64,000 bases of DNA, taken from NCBI GenBank assembly GCA_003864495.1, contig ML133442.1:1305731-1369730 (forward strand). Reading direction: 5' to 3'. The position numbers and the translations under genes were made by a program. Under the pieces are notes generated by a model. It worked only from the letters and a program-made list of their open reading frames with translations. It was not told the DNA's origin and made no database searches. Origin of the DNA: Nemopilema nomurai. Lineage: Eukaryota; Cnidaria; Scyphozoa; Rhizostomeae; Rhizostomatidae. Positions 51,729 to 64,000 of the stretch are shown piece after piece (position 1 is the first letter of the stretch; each line of letters opens with the position of its first letter).

Positions 51729-52104
51729 TACCGTAAATCCTCGAATAAGCCCCCCGGGAGCTTATTTATTTTTGAGATTTTTGGGTGGGGGCTTATTCGA
51801 GGGGGGGGGGGCTTATTCGAGGGCTTATAAAATTTCCTGAAACATGCCACATAAAAAGACAATTTTTGAATTTTTTTCTTTTCACAATATAAAAAGGAAC
51901 CTAAGTATAAAGTAACATTGATTAACCAAAACATACATTTTTATGGTAATTCACTAAAATGCCAAAGGCAACCTCAGGAGTCAAGAATCTACAAATTGAG
52001 GGGGGCTTATTCGAGGGGGGCCTTTTTTAAAGTTTGTCGTTCTAGGGTGGGGGCTTATTCGAGGGGGGGGTTTCGAGGGGGGGACAATTCGAGGATCTAC
52101 GGTA
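51729..52104 (+). mobile_element. Foldback/MITE-like element, copy A
   Basis: The left end taccgtaaatcctcgaataa and right end tcgaggatctacggta are inverted repeats. The inside is rich in runs of C or G around ttattcgagggggg. No coding capacity. The internal sequence is shared with copy B in reverse orientation. Confidence 0.75.
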
Positions 52105-52132
52105 AGCCTAAACACTTAATAGAGACAGCATA

Positions 52133-52515
52133 TACCGTAAATCCTCGAATTGGCCCCCCCCCTCTCGAAAAAGCCCCCCCGCCTCGAATAAGCCCCCACC
52201 CTAGAACCACAAACTTTAAATAAGCCCCCCTCGATTTGTAGCTTTTTGACTCTTGAGGTTGCCTTTGGTATTTTAGTGAATTACCATAAGAATGTATGTT
52301 TTGGTTAATAATTTAATCAAATGTTACTTTATACTTAGGGTTATTTTTTGTATTGTGGAAAGAAAAAAATTTCAAAAATTGTCTTTTTATGTGGCATGTT
52401 TCAGTAAATTTTATAAGCCCCCCCCTCGAATAGCCCTCCCCCCTCGAATAAGCCCCCACCCTGAAATTTCAAAAATAAATGAGCCCCCAGGGGGCTTAGT
52501 CGAGGATTTACGGTA
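52133..52515 (-). mobile_element. Foldback/MITE-like element, copy B (inverted)
   Basis: It begins taccgtaaatcctcgaattg and ends tcgaggatttacggta. Its interior (for example gaggttgcctttggtatttt) is the reverse complement of copy A. Only 28 bp separate the two copies. The right end is about 100 bp from the CDC40 start codon. Confidence 0.75.
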
Positions 52516-52616
52516 TTCCTCCCCTTTTTTTCATAGGAGAAGAAACGAGTGCTTGCCAGCTGCGATGTGAGCGGGCGTCACTGCGTTGGAGAACTCGTGT
52601 TTCGGACGAAATTAAA

Positions 52617-55600
52617 ATGGCGGGCCTTGTTGATTATGCAGCGGACAGTGAAAGTGACGAAGAAGCTGGAAATGTAGATGCTCAGCTGCATCTAAAAGGA
52701 ACCCCCAGATCCATTGAGGATATGAAATGTAATATGAAGCTGAATATCAGACCAGAAGTCACATCAAACGTGAGAGAGATAACTTTATTTAGGCCCAATT
52801 TTTTTTAGTTTTTAAGTTTCTGGCTCATTCCTCAAGCTTTATGCTAAGTTTTCAAATCAGCTCATAGAAAAACAGTTCTCATCTTTAAGTATCGATCTAG
52901 TGAAGAAAGCTCTTTATCTAGGCAACAAGCTACAGATCTGTTCTGGCACCGTGAAAATGACGAAAAGTGCTTCCAGGATTTGACCACTGCATAACCAGTG
53001 ATAAGGTCAAATGAAATGATTAGGATTCAGCTTATTTTCTCCTAAATGAGCTAGAGAGCTAACAACCTCGATTTTTTTAGCCTTGAATTTTATGCCGAGT
53101 ATCACTGGTACGTAAATAATTGCTGAAGAGGAATATGATGTGATGAAATTAATAACATTATTTATATGGTCAGTCTATTCAAGCTAATGCAGTGAAGCTC
53201 ATTCACAACTCACATTATTTTTCAGACTGAACATGACACAGAATTTTTGATAGACCCAACCAGTAAACAACTCGCTTATAATCCCAAATATGAACAGCTT
53301 TTTGCACCAGTGGTAAGTGTTGGACCTATAAGAATAATATGCAGTGCATCATGAATAAACCTTACCAAAATATTAGCAGACATCTCTGTTAAAGGCATAC
53401 ATTTAACATTTATTGTGACATGCCTTATTTCATGAAGCAACCAGATCACAAACACAAGCCTTTGATATATTTTAGCAGTATTTAATTTTTGTATATTTTT
53501 ATCCTTGGGTTTGTGTTTCAAATACCACCTTTGTACCTTTAAGTAAATGATACCTTTGCAGCCTGTCTAATTGCTGCACAGTTCACCATTTAGTATGATT
53601 CCAAATTTTTGAGATGTTAACTTTAGAAGGTGGTTTTTTAGTTGTCAAAGGTTAGTCTTTGCTAAATTGCTGATAAGGATAGTTTGACCATTGCCGCATA
53701 TCAATTATTAATTTAAATCCTGGCAATTTTTACTAGGCATGCATGCCTGCAAAATAACAATCTCTGAAGCTCATTAAATCTTGTTTACATGGGGTAACTT
53801 TATGTGATTCATCTATTCTTAGGTTGGACCAGAAAACCCATTCAAATCAAGGCAACAAAAAGCAACAAAAAACACTTTGTCAGGTTATACACATGTTTCT
53901 GTTATCTACTCAAATATGTTATTACCAAGATGTGGATGTTGATTTGCTTAGCATATACTAAATTTATGTATTTAAAGGGTTTTTACTCATCTTCATCAAG
54001 AATAAAATTAGATGTTGGGAAGTAAACACCTCTATTCAGTTATTTCATTGGGTTATGCTTTGTGAGTTGTAAACCATGAACACTTGCATTGCAATGTACT
54101 GTGCATTGTAAGTATGCTGGCAGCAATGATAATATATGTGATTCTAGAATTTATTTTTATTGCAGGTTTTGTGGAAGAAGCCCACATCAGTGACTTCCAG
54201 TTTGATAACCAAAGAAAAACATTTCATAGTTATGGTAATTCCCTGCTCATGCTATCTGATATTATCAGTGAACCAAATACTGCCCAAGTCACCCAATAAT
54301 GAAATGACTGAACTATATGATAAATAATGTAATCATTTCTTATATATAATGTCATTATGTTTTCTGTGCAAATACTTTTTATGAAAATAATCATTTTGTA
54401 GGATATGCTGTAGACCCAAGTGAGGAAAACATTTCTGGAGAAAGGTTACTCTTGCACTATTCAACTAAAGTTCTTTTTATGTCAAATCATGAACCACACA
54501 GTTTTTCCCATTTCTCATCCACTTGTTAAAAAGTATAATATTCAATGTCATAGGTAGTACCTATGAGTATTGTAAAATTTACTATGACTCTGAGAGGACT
54601 AGCAAAGCTCTCTAACAAGGAGCTGTCTTTTGTTTGAATTCACACATTGTGACCCATTACAAAATCAATGTTGAATACTGAATATGTGTACCTACTTTTA
54701 CAGAGTTGTTGGTGACCAAGAGAAAGCATCTTCTTTAAAAGGTTTGCTGAACATTTATTATACCTACAAGCTTATATTAATAGGAAAACAAATATAATTT
54801 TCTTATTAAGGAAATGAAAAAGTTAGTCATGAGACTCAGTGACTATTGATTTTCTTTTTTCAAGGCGTTACTGTGTTTGAGGACACAAAACCAAGACCAG
54901 GTGACAAGAGACAGCGGGAAGAAGTAGGAGAACCATCTGATATTGAGTCATACAAAGGTATCAAAGCTCAAACATCTTGGCTTCCGATTATTTACATTTT
55001 TGTTTTATTCAAATGTCATTGAAACTGCAAAAATATTCATCATAAATATATAATAATATGGCCAATTCTTTTATTTCTTAATTCAAAATGTTTTTATACA
55101 ATTCTGACTTTGTTACAATATATTTTTTTTACTTTAACTGCTCTAGAGCCATTGTAATCTGAAAGTAACCATCCAAGATTTAAATTGCTTTTTGGATTTT
55201 GAATTATGGTAGTTTACTGTTGTTGTATCCAATTTTTGTTTTTTGTTAGGTCCTTGGGCAAAGTTTGTTGATGAGGCTCAAATAGCCAAACCGTCTGAGG
55301 TAAAACTGGGACACTTACCTTTGTAATCTTATTTAAATTTGTCAGATCTTTGAGCATTCTGTAGTTGTTATGGAGTGGTCAATATTGTAAAACTAGGAAG
55401 GGTAGTGCTGTTTTCTGCTATAATATGAATCAACAGTTTTTCAAAGCTTGTTGCCTAGATCAAACGTTTTGCGATCAAAAGTTCTTTAGATTACATCCAA
55501 ATTCAACCTTTTAGGCAACTCTTTATATCTCTTCCTAAATGAAAATTTTTACAAAATCTTTATGGCTCAATGTCTTCCAAACGTTTTCCAAACTTATATT

Positions 55601-58600
55601 CTTTGTAACTTATATTCCTTCCAAATTCTCACATATAGCTTTATTTAACAACGTTAAAAGCTTTTCAAACATTTACATGGAGTGTCAGCGTGCATATAAT
55701 CTGTAACTAGATCACCTTCAAAATATTTGCAAGACATTTTGTCTTTAGGAAGAGCAGGCTATCCTTGAAACATATGAGGAGGCAAAGCAGAAGAAAGGGA
55801 AAAAAGAAGAAGAGAAAATCGAGGAAAAAACAAAGCTCCATAGTAAGTGTATTACTGTATCTGATTTCTTCTTCTTTTTCTGTCTGATTTCTTCTTCTTT
55901 TTCTGTCTGATTTCTTCTTCTTTTTCTGTCTGATTTCTTCTTCTTTTTCTGTCTTCATTTCAGATTTGCACTTTCTGAATGTTTGTGGCACCAATTTGTA
56001 TTTTTTCTCCACAATGTAGTCTTAAACCCACTGATCAAAATCACCATTTTGATAGCAAAGTTCTATTTGTGTCTCAATTTGACAAAACTTGATATGCTGA
56101 GGGACATATGGAACTAAATATGTCATTGACTTCGCTTGTTGCTTGTGAATATATTTGTGGCCATGAGCCGAAACGTCGCAGTTTGCAGAGGGGTGTCTCG
56201 AATTGACCGTTTTTGCAAATCATAGTTGCAGATGCGTATGATTATCAAGGAAGATCGTATCTTCACATTCCAATGGACCTCGGTGTTAATCTTCTTACGG
56301 ACGATCCTCCAGAAAAATGCTATCTTCCGAAGAAGCGGATTCACACGTGGTAAGTGTGTATAATTGTTACTGCTAATGATAATATTCTATAGAATCGTTT
56401 TCTAGACCAGTTATATTGAGGTATAGGAGATGCAACGAAAGTGGCCACCTATATACACCTTTCTGACATTAGCGAACGGTTGACTAGAAAGCCATTCTTA
56501 CTGAAGTTTTCTATTTGTAACTATTAGACAAGAAACATTTCTCAGTACGGTTTTAAAAATCTAATTTCTATATGGGCGTCATCAATATCTGAAATCTTTG
56601 TCCGTTTTTATGTACGTAAATCTGTAATTTAAAATTTGTTTATGCTGGTGTCAAAATAACTACAAACTTTTCCATTCGACATCAAAATGACTCTTGTTTG
56701 CGCTGTCGGTGAAAAAGTTATGAAACTTTGGTGTGGCCTTTGATGTGACTGAAAGTTTGAAAATTATGTGTATTTAGTCATTCTTATCAACGTATTGACG
56801 TGGAACTCTTGAGGTTTTAAATCACCTCTGATATGTTCGTTCAAAGTTTTATTTCCTCCGCTGTTTCAGTTGTTCTCCACGTGCTAAAACTGTTTTGTAG
56901 AATTGATCAGAGTTTTGTGTAAAATAAGAAACAGAATCGTTACCATAATGGCATACCTGTCGATTTCCATAAACTGTTGCGAAGACAAGAGAGACACCTT
57001 CTTTCAAAGTTGAAAATTCATTGATTTTGTTCTTTAGGACTGGTCATTCGAAAGGAGTTGCTGCCGTGAGACTTTTTCCAAAGTCAGGTCATCTGCTGTT
57101 ATCGTGCAGTATGGACTGCAAAATCAAGGTACTCCCGTAACATTCTCAAAATTCTTAATGTGATTATTAATGTTCACATTAATGTGATTATATTCAGCGT
57201 GACCTTTGAAAGCATCTGGGCTCAGCATCTCACATGCTTAGAATTGAAGGTCAAAAGCAAATTAAGTCCAAGATACTTCAAGATATATCACATGTGGAGG
57301 TGTGAAATTTCGGACTTTGATAGCAACCGGTCTGTTTTGCACATCGGGGCCTGTGGCTTTGTCAACTCTGTTTCGTTCTTATGTCTCGTTTTACGTGTAG
57401 TCGTTTTTCATTCATTCCTCTACTGCAAAGAAACCTACGCATCTTATTTCAATTGCTATGTGATTAAATTTTGTCTAGTCGCGCAATATCACCGCCTATA
57501 CGTACATGGTGTTATTCGCGCAATGCTTTATTACCATAAAGTATCAAGCTAAAACTGTTTTCTTATTTCATAGTTATGGGAGGTCTATAACAAGAGACGT
57601 TGTATTCGAACATTCATTGGTAAATATCTTTGATTAAGACTGTGTTCTTGAAACACCAGCCTATGAACTCTAGCATAACTTATCGAGCAGAAGAACTGAA
57701 AAACTGCCAACTTGATCATAAAGAGCTGAAGCATCAGTATTCTGCAAGGGTGGCGTTCTGTTCTTCGTCTTTAAACACCTAGCTACATTCCGTATATGCA
57801 ACTTATTTATTCAGTCATTTGAGATAGGACAAAGAAGCGTATAATTTTGAGCTCCTCTATGCTAACCCTAGACTTGCCATTTTAAATTGCTCTCTGATTT
57901 ACTCTCTTCCGTTTTATCTCCCTAGGCCATGGTAAAGCTGTCCGAGATATTTGTTTCAATAATGATGGGACGAAATTTCTAAGCTGTGGTTATGATCGAT
58001 GGATAAAACTTTGGGATACCGAGACAGGTGAGGCATTTTGCAAACCATATTCGCCTTTATATTTTTGGCTAATATTAGCAATAAACGTTGCATTGTAATT
58101 CACGTGCGACTAGTTCTCGCAAGCACAGCTGTTATCGATAGTGCTAATGGCTTTTTGTAGCTCAATATTCTTCAATGAAGAATTTCATTTCCTAAGAACA
58201 GGTCTAACGTATCTTGCTATCATAATGGTTTTGTTTTTCAGGGGAGTGTCTTGGGAGATTTAGTAATAATAAAGTACCCTATTGCGTCAAGTTCAACCCA
58301 GACGAGGTAAAGTTCCACCACCATATGCCCTATCTGGGCCCTTTTTCAATTGTGCCAATGTTTTTGTCAATAGACTTTTCTCTTGACAACTCTGATGCTA
58401 ATAAGTACTGCTCTCAATAGTAGCACGTTACCTAATAGTTCTTTTTATTGTTTCTACCTACGCATTAATGTTTTCTCTTATCTTATTGAGTGTTACGGGT
58501 GTTCCTCTTAAGGTCTTGACTATTTGTAAACGCTTGACCTGATATCCTTTTGCAATGTTTTTTATAAATCATTAGGGGCTACTCTTATATGACAAACGGG

Positions 58601-61600
58601 GCGCCTGTTTACAGTATTTAGGGTATATGGTTGTAACTCTTCTTCTCTTCTTCTTCTTCTCTTCTTCTTCTTCTTCTTTTCTTCAGCTTATTTCAAAAGC
58701 ATTTGCCGCTTAGGTGTGTGTAGGTGCTCATAATAGACTTCAAATTTCTTAATGCTCCATTTGTTCCATAGGATAAACAACATCTGTTTATCACTGGAAT
58801 GGCTGATAAGAAGATGATCACGGTATGGTTAATTTATCTTTGAAATGCTAAAATGCATCTTTTTTTCTCCCCTTTTGGGAAAAACAGAATTGAGTTACTG
58901 TTTTTTCAACTACAAAACATACAATAACCTTTTTATAGTTAATTTGGTATAATTGCAAAATGTTTACGGCGCATCTCATATTGATAGATCTGAGTAGGTT
59001 AGTGACAAAACGAACAGCTATGGAGATTTAATGTTGTTATGAAGCAATCAGCTGGTACGCGGAGGCGCCTGACGTCACAAGGCAGCAAAAGCCGCAACTC
59101 ATAACTACTAAAATGCTGTGTTCTTCTCAATTAGGATCGAGGCTGTAAACCAATGTTTCTGTAAGGCCCTTGTCTAGACGACCCGGCTCCAAGAAGAGAG
59201 CATTTCCTTATTCCAATTTGTAATTCACGGAACAGATTGCAGCAGCTGCCTCTATGAATTTGTACATCAGCACATCTTGTTTTTTAGGTTTTTGTCTGAT
59301 TCTTTGTTTGTTTGCCAACAAGGTGCAGTCATACCTAACTGCTTGAAATTTGTAGCTTAATGTCTTGAGAAATCTCTTTACATAATATCTTCTTTAATAG
59401 TGGGACACACGAGAAAACGAAATTATTCAAGAATATGACAGGTAACTTTTTGGAACATTTTAATATGGCTGTACAGATTTGGCCGATTTCAATGGAGATC
59501 AATTATCCTCTACGTTAATCGAAATTCATTTGAAATTGCTTGTTACGTCAATTCATATTGATGACCCAGAGAGAGTGAAGTGGGACCTTTCATTTTACCA
59601 CCCATGCTCTTTGTCACTGTCTCTGGTTGCATAATTCTAATTGTGATTGTTGTTGAGATTCGCATGTGACGTCATTGCAGGCATCTGGGTGCTGTGAACA
59701 CAATCACCTTTGTTGACCAGAACAAACGACTCGTGACAACCTCGGATGATAAGAGCATCAGGATATGGGAATGGTAGGTTCCTTCTTCATTCTTAAGATA
59801 AAAGTGAATGTTGGTATTGCCATTGTAAGACTTTAAGTCACGAGTTTTCTTCATGAGACACGTGATACCTCTGAACGGTCTGCATTGTAGCAATATATCA
59901 GCAACAGCTGTTATTGCAAACGATTTTAGTGGACAGTAACTTCCATACACGTATTTGCTTCAGCTTGCCCTATTGGCTTATCAAAGTCACTAACCCATGT
60001 TTCTTTCTTAAAGCCCTATAAATTCCACCCCAATTAGTGTTTAAATTTTTTCTTTGTATGCTCTTGGGGCACAATTGAATGATTCTGTTGCTAATCTCTT
60101 AATCTCTGTCGTTATTGCGTCTGACGGCTGCTACCTGTAGTTTGCATTTTTTGCAATGGATTTCGTCCTATGGTAGGTATGTGCAATAAAGTTCTTCCTC
60201 TCCTTTGTGCCAGGGATATTCCAGTTGATACAAAGTACATCGCAGACCCTGGAATGCATTCAATGCCATCTGTTTCCTTGTCTCCCAATCGTATGTCCAA
60301 AGCTTTTCCATATTTTAGCTTGTATTCCACTGTATACTGTATGCGGCCTTGTATATATATAATATGTCTTTTGTGTTTTTTGTATTTTCGTTTAGTTCTA
60401 AACAAGTCTTGGTATAGCAGCTGATATTCCATTTGTTGATATTTATTTTGCTAGCATTCCATTTTCTTCATTCATTTTATATCGATTTTTAATTACTTTA
60501 ATATGCATTATTAACCTGCAGTTTTGTATTATGTGAATAAAACCCATTGCATTCTATAAATTTGTACTATATTTTTTTTTGCTGATAATAAGGAATAAAG
60601 GAACTATAAGTTAATGTCACATTGAAGTAAGATTTTGTCAAGACAGGCGCTTTAAATCGCTTTTAGAATTTTTGGAAATTCTTCATTTAGAGTGCTAATA
60701 AGTAATCTAACATCTTTTTATTGTAGAGAAATGGCTCGCTTGTCAATCGATGGACAATCAAATAGTCATTTACAGTGTTTTAAATAAATTTCGACAAAAT
60801 AGAAAAAAGGTTTTCAAAGGTCACATGGTAAGTTTCGACAAAGGAGAGATTTGCTGCTTTTATGTACATTTATTTTTTATGCTCCACAAGGAAGATTTGA
60901 TCCAGGTTTTTTGTATTAGAAATCGTTTTATGTCTTTAGCCTACCGTACCTCAGCTCAACGATTTAAAACACTTGTCGAAGACCGTGATCTTTAGGCAAC
61001 TTGTTAGAATATCATTCTTGTTTACACTATCGCTCTGTCACTTTCACAATCTCAATCTTTTTTAGAATGCAGGCTATGCGTGTCAGGTCAATTTTTCACC
61101 AGATATGAAGTACGTCAAATTCCCACTTCTACAATACAATTATTTTATGATTAAAGTGCTCGATGAAGATCAAATTTTTTGTATGTTTACTATCTGTGTA
61201 TGGTTTGGGACAAAAAAGTTTAAGTCCAGGGATTACAAAAATCATTTTGTCAAGAATTAACCTGTCGATTGAGAACATGAAACTATTATTTTCGCTTCAT
61301 AAGCTTTTAGTTAAGAGCAATACCTCTTTTCAATAACTTCATTTTTTTCGCGTTGAGTTTGAAAGTGTATTGAAATTAAATACAACTTTGTTCCCTAAAT
61401 GTTGCTTATCTTCATTCGTAATTGTTATTTCAAACCTCTTAACAGCTACCTTATCTCGGGAGATGCCGATGGCAAACTGAATATATGGGACTGGAAAAGT
61501 ACAAAACTCTACTGGTAATAATTCCCCTCATGTGGAATTTTAATGAATTCATGAAACCCAATTTTTGGTACTTTAAGCAATAGTTTAAGAAGGTCCAAAA

Positions 61601-61884
61601 TTAATTTTTTAAAGTTTTTTCAGTGTGATTTAATTACTGAAGCATATTCTCATCGCATGTTGAATTTGTCTCTTGAATAAGACTTTTTCTGAAGAATATG
61701 ACTTCGTCTACGTTTCACATCAATTATAGTCATTTTGCATCAGCACTGCATCATTTTTTTGCACATTCATTTCAGCAAATTTAAAGCTCACGATGACGTT
61801 TGCATCGGATGTGAATGGCTTCCACACGAGACTTCGAAGATAGTGACATGTGGATGGGATGGCTTGATCAAGCTGTGGGATTAG
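52617..61884 (+). CDS. CDC40: Pre-mRNA-processing factor 17 (CDC40/PRP17), WD40 protein
   Basis: Twenty-two exons: 52617-52769, 53226-53312, 53823-53883, 54166-54234, 54402-54444, 54704-54741, 54865-54957, 55250-55299, 55749-55842, 56226-56349, 57038-57128, 57574-57619, 57926-58027, 58242-58306, 58772-58822, 59401-59441, 59681-59773, 60214-60290, 60727-60827, 61066-61109, 61446-61514, 61776-61884. They sum to 1701 nt, 566 aa (human 579), with every phase matching and GT-AG throughout. The N-terminal half carries [14 protein letters not shown] and [12 protein letters not shown]. From about residue 271 a seven-blade WD40 propeller follows ([59 protein letters not shown]), ending [13 protein letters not shown]17 is needed at the second catalytic step of splicing. 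The start is the only in-frame Met before the first donor that gives the family-like acidic N-terminus. Confidence 0.97.
55860..55951 (+). repeat. 23-bp pyrimidine-rich tandem repeat in CDC40 intron 9
   Basis: Four copies of 23 bp, tctgatttcttcttcttttt followed by ctg. The array is immediately followed by gtcttcatttcag, which looks exactly like a 3' splice site but lies about 250 bp before the real acceptor at 56225. Confidence 0.95.
58635..58686 (+). repeat. (TTC)n microsatellite in CDC40 intron 14
   Basis: Imperfect TTC/CTTCTT run ending in ttttcttcag, again resembling a splice acceptor about 85 bp before the real one at 58771. Confidence 0.9.
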
Positions 61885-64000
61885 ATTTTTACACCCCTGT
61901 AAACCAGCCGCCCATTTACTACGGAACATACCTATCGGGTGCTTCTTCTGAGCCGCAACGTAGTATGTCATCATCGAAATTTGTTGAATGACGTCACAAG
62001 TTACTTGGATTGGTCTGATGTCAACTGCATTTCGACTGGACTTCTCTGTCCATCAGCTACTTTAACATCTCGTTATGATTATAAAATCGAGAAAGAACTT
62101 TTTCTTAGCTTTGTATATTCGTAAAGTAAGTAAAACAACTGTGCCATTTTTTATCCATGGATGTTATTGGCTGATAGTTTCTTTTTAAAGGAAGATACAT
62201 TAGTGCGATGGTAATTGGAGGACGACAATTATGCATGAAAGCAATTGTTATAAGAGTGCAATGATAGGAGATCGTCTTTTCTATCAATTATCCTGTTTTA
62301 AGAGTTCTGCCTATAAAACGGCAGCTGCAAACTCCAAATCTTTGAGACACAGGCGTTCTAAAGCAAAAAAAACAGAACTTGGTACAAAAACAAGTTTCCT
62401 CGCCCAAATTTTAATCATGCTGTATTCTAAATCTGATAATCTGAGTTGTTGAAAAAGTATTTAAATACAATGCAGGAGGGTAATAAGGGTACTATATTGT
62501 ACCTGGATTTGAAGAATATATCTCGCAAGTTCTCAACAATCTGTTCTGTGTGAGACGTTACCACGCAACTTAGTGTTAGTATGGCACTGACGTAGAAAGA
62601 ACAGCCATGAAGACTTATGTGCTATTGATGAACTAAACTAATCTAGGAATTCAGTTGAGGTCGATATGAAAGTTAATAAACTCGTTCCCTTTTGTCTTGT
62701 TTAAACAGTTTGTTATGTAAGATATTTTTATATGCTTGTCATTTGCACTTGTAAGTCCTCAGTCCTTGAGGTGACTCATCTACGCATCTACATGTAAGTC
62801 CTTTCTCATCTACATTAGTTTACATCAGCAATGTTAATGTTGAGGGATCCGCTGATGAAATACGGTGGTCACTGCATCTACAACCGCTTACCAAATTTGG
62901 TTGAGTTAATTTAAAAGGAAAAAGTAAGGGGTTGGTGGTAACTGAGCTTACATGCAGTGACCTGAAATATTTAGAACCAAAGAAAAAGGTGATTAACTAA
63001 CAAAAAAGAATTTAGTTTAAAAGATTGTTATGCTGTTGACAACAGTGTGACTTTTCCTATAACTACTTTTTTCTTAAAACTTGGAACTCCAGTGCCACGA
63101 TGCACTACGTTCCATTTTGGTTGCATAATCTACCTCGGAATTAGTCTTTGCGTCCTTAAGGTAGGCGAGGCGTCATTGAATCCACAAAACTAAGTCACAC
63201 CAAAACATCATTCAACAATTTAACAATAAGAGATGCTGCTTGAGAATGGAAAGGGCTGGAGATTGTAGTTAAATCTTTGCCCGAGGCCACGAACATATGA
63301 TATAAAAAAGTCTGAAAAACGCATGATTCTCAAAGATATTTCTCGTGAAAGGGGTAATCTAAAGTGAGCTGACGCTGCAATTCACCGTTTTTTGGATTGA
63401 TAGAAGCAACGAGGCACTTAAAAGGGAACATGAACGATTACGCTTGTTGTCTTTGGCAATAAACACCACCTCTCCAATGCACACACAACAGCAGAAGTGA
63501 TCTTTCTACGAAAATAGGAATGTACCAATTTCTTTCCCATCAAGATCCCTTAAAATTCGGAAATGGCACAATCGCATCGGAATGGTCCTTGACTCATAAT
63601 TAAATTTTTAAAGCCATCCCATGGAGGCTATTCCCAGAGCGAGGAGAAGGATCGAAATGCATTTCTAGAAATGTGGTTGATCAAGTTTCCAAGCTTTACG
63701 TAAGATTTTGCAGCTTGACTTTGATATCTTGGCACCAATTAACCAATTGACCCTTGAAGTGACAAATCGGGTTGTATTCTGCAATACTTTTCCACTGAGG
63801 TACACGAATTTGGTAGGGAGCAGATGAAATTGCGTCCTTTCCTACATTTGATGATACAGTAAATTTAATCGTTTTGTTTTAGTATTTCTATATTTACAGA
63901 GAAAACGCCGCAGCATCTACGAGCAGTGAATTTAGTGCGCATTGGCATATGCCATGTACTTGTTGTTGTAGTTGTTGTTGCCAATAAATCTGTGTGCGAA
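61885..64000. other. Downstream of CDC40, no supported gene
   Basis: 2.1 kb without a supportable ORF; the start of it is probably the CDC40 3' UTR. A tgttgttgtagttgttgttg run followed by AATAAA (63984-63989) at the very end could be the 3' end of a transcript or a chance match. Confidence 0.5.

Larger units (their letters stand above)
51435..52616. promoter_or_regulatory. Divergent intergenic region SRRM1 / CDC40
   Basis: 1182 bp between the divergent start codons of two splicing-factor genes. It must hold both 5' leaders and promoters. About 760 bp of it is taken up by two foldback elements, leaving about 295 bp next to SRRM1 and about 100 bp next to CDC40 as non-repetitive promoter sequence. 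Confidence 0.5.

Noticed and set aside
51686..52570. Pro-rich short ORFs (PPRISPHP strings) on both strands
   Set aside because: They are translations of the C/G-run foldback elements and recur in both copies and strands.
57160..57552. 130-codon plus-strand ORF
   Set aside because: It lies entirely within CDC40 intron 11, has no recognisable motif, and the flanking exons splice perfectly across it.

Overview
This is a eukaryotic, intron-rich, AT-rich window whose gene content and repeats fit a cnidarian, most likely an anthozoan (anemone or coral). Reasons: well-conserved animal genes split by many GT-AG introns, a secreted multi-ShKT protein, PIF/Harbinger transposon remains, and a retroelement-style SGNH esterase domain of a kind I associate with cnidarian genomes. 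There are no bacterial-type operons, ribosome binding sites or CRISPR arrays.

Layout. (1) 1-1805: a C1orf43/NICE-3 homologue (minus, cut by the window edge) lies head to head with a two-exon calcipressin (RCAN) gene (plus), 231 bp apart. (2) 6456-7580: an intronless rhodopsin-class receptor, closest by recall to GPR45/GPR63 (PSP24). (3) 8963-14277, minus: a five-exon secreted protein with three ShKT domains and one papilin-like Cys motif. (4) 17426-35586, minus: a complete DOP1 (DOPEY) gene, 21 coding exons, about 2260 codons, with a nested Harbinger transposon remnant in one intron. (5) 38470-51434, minus: a complete SRRM1 (SRm160) gene, 16 coding exons, about 1250 aa. (6) 52617-61884, plus: a complete CDC40/PRP17 gene, 22 exons, 566 aa.

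The most unusual feature is in SRRM1. A single 816-bp exon, phase 0 at both ends, inserts a full SGNH/GDSL hydrolase domain (all expected catalytic residues present) between the PWI domain and the RS repeats. Every exon before and after it joins in frame. It looks like a domain capture that places an esterase-like module inside a splicing co-activator, unless the domain turns out to be a separately transcribed gene.

SRRM1 and CDC40 are both pre-mRNA splicing factors and diverge from a shared 1.2-kb region. That region is largely filled by two copies of one G/C-rich foldback element in opposite orientation, forming a near-perfect giant inverted repeat. Exon boundaries were read by eye from splice consensus, frame continuity and remembered family alignments; no search was run.
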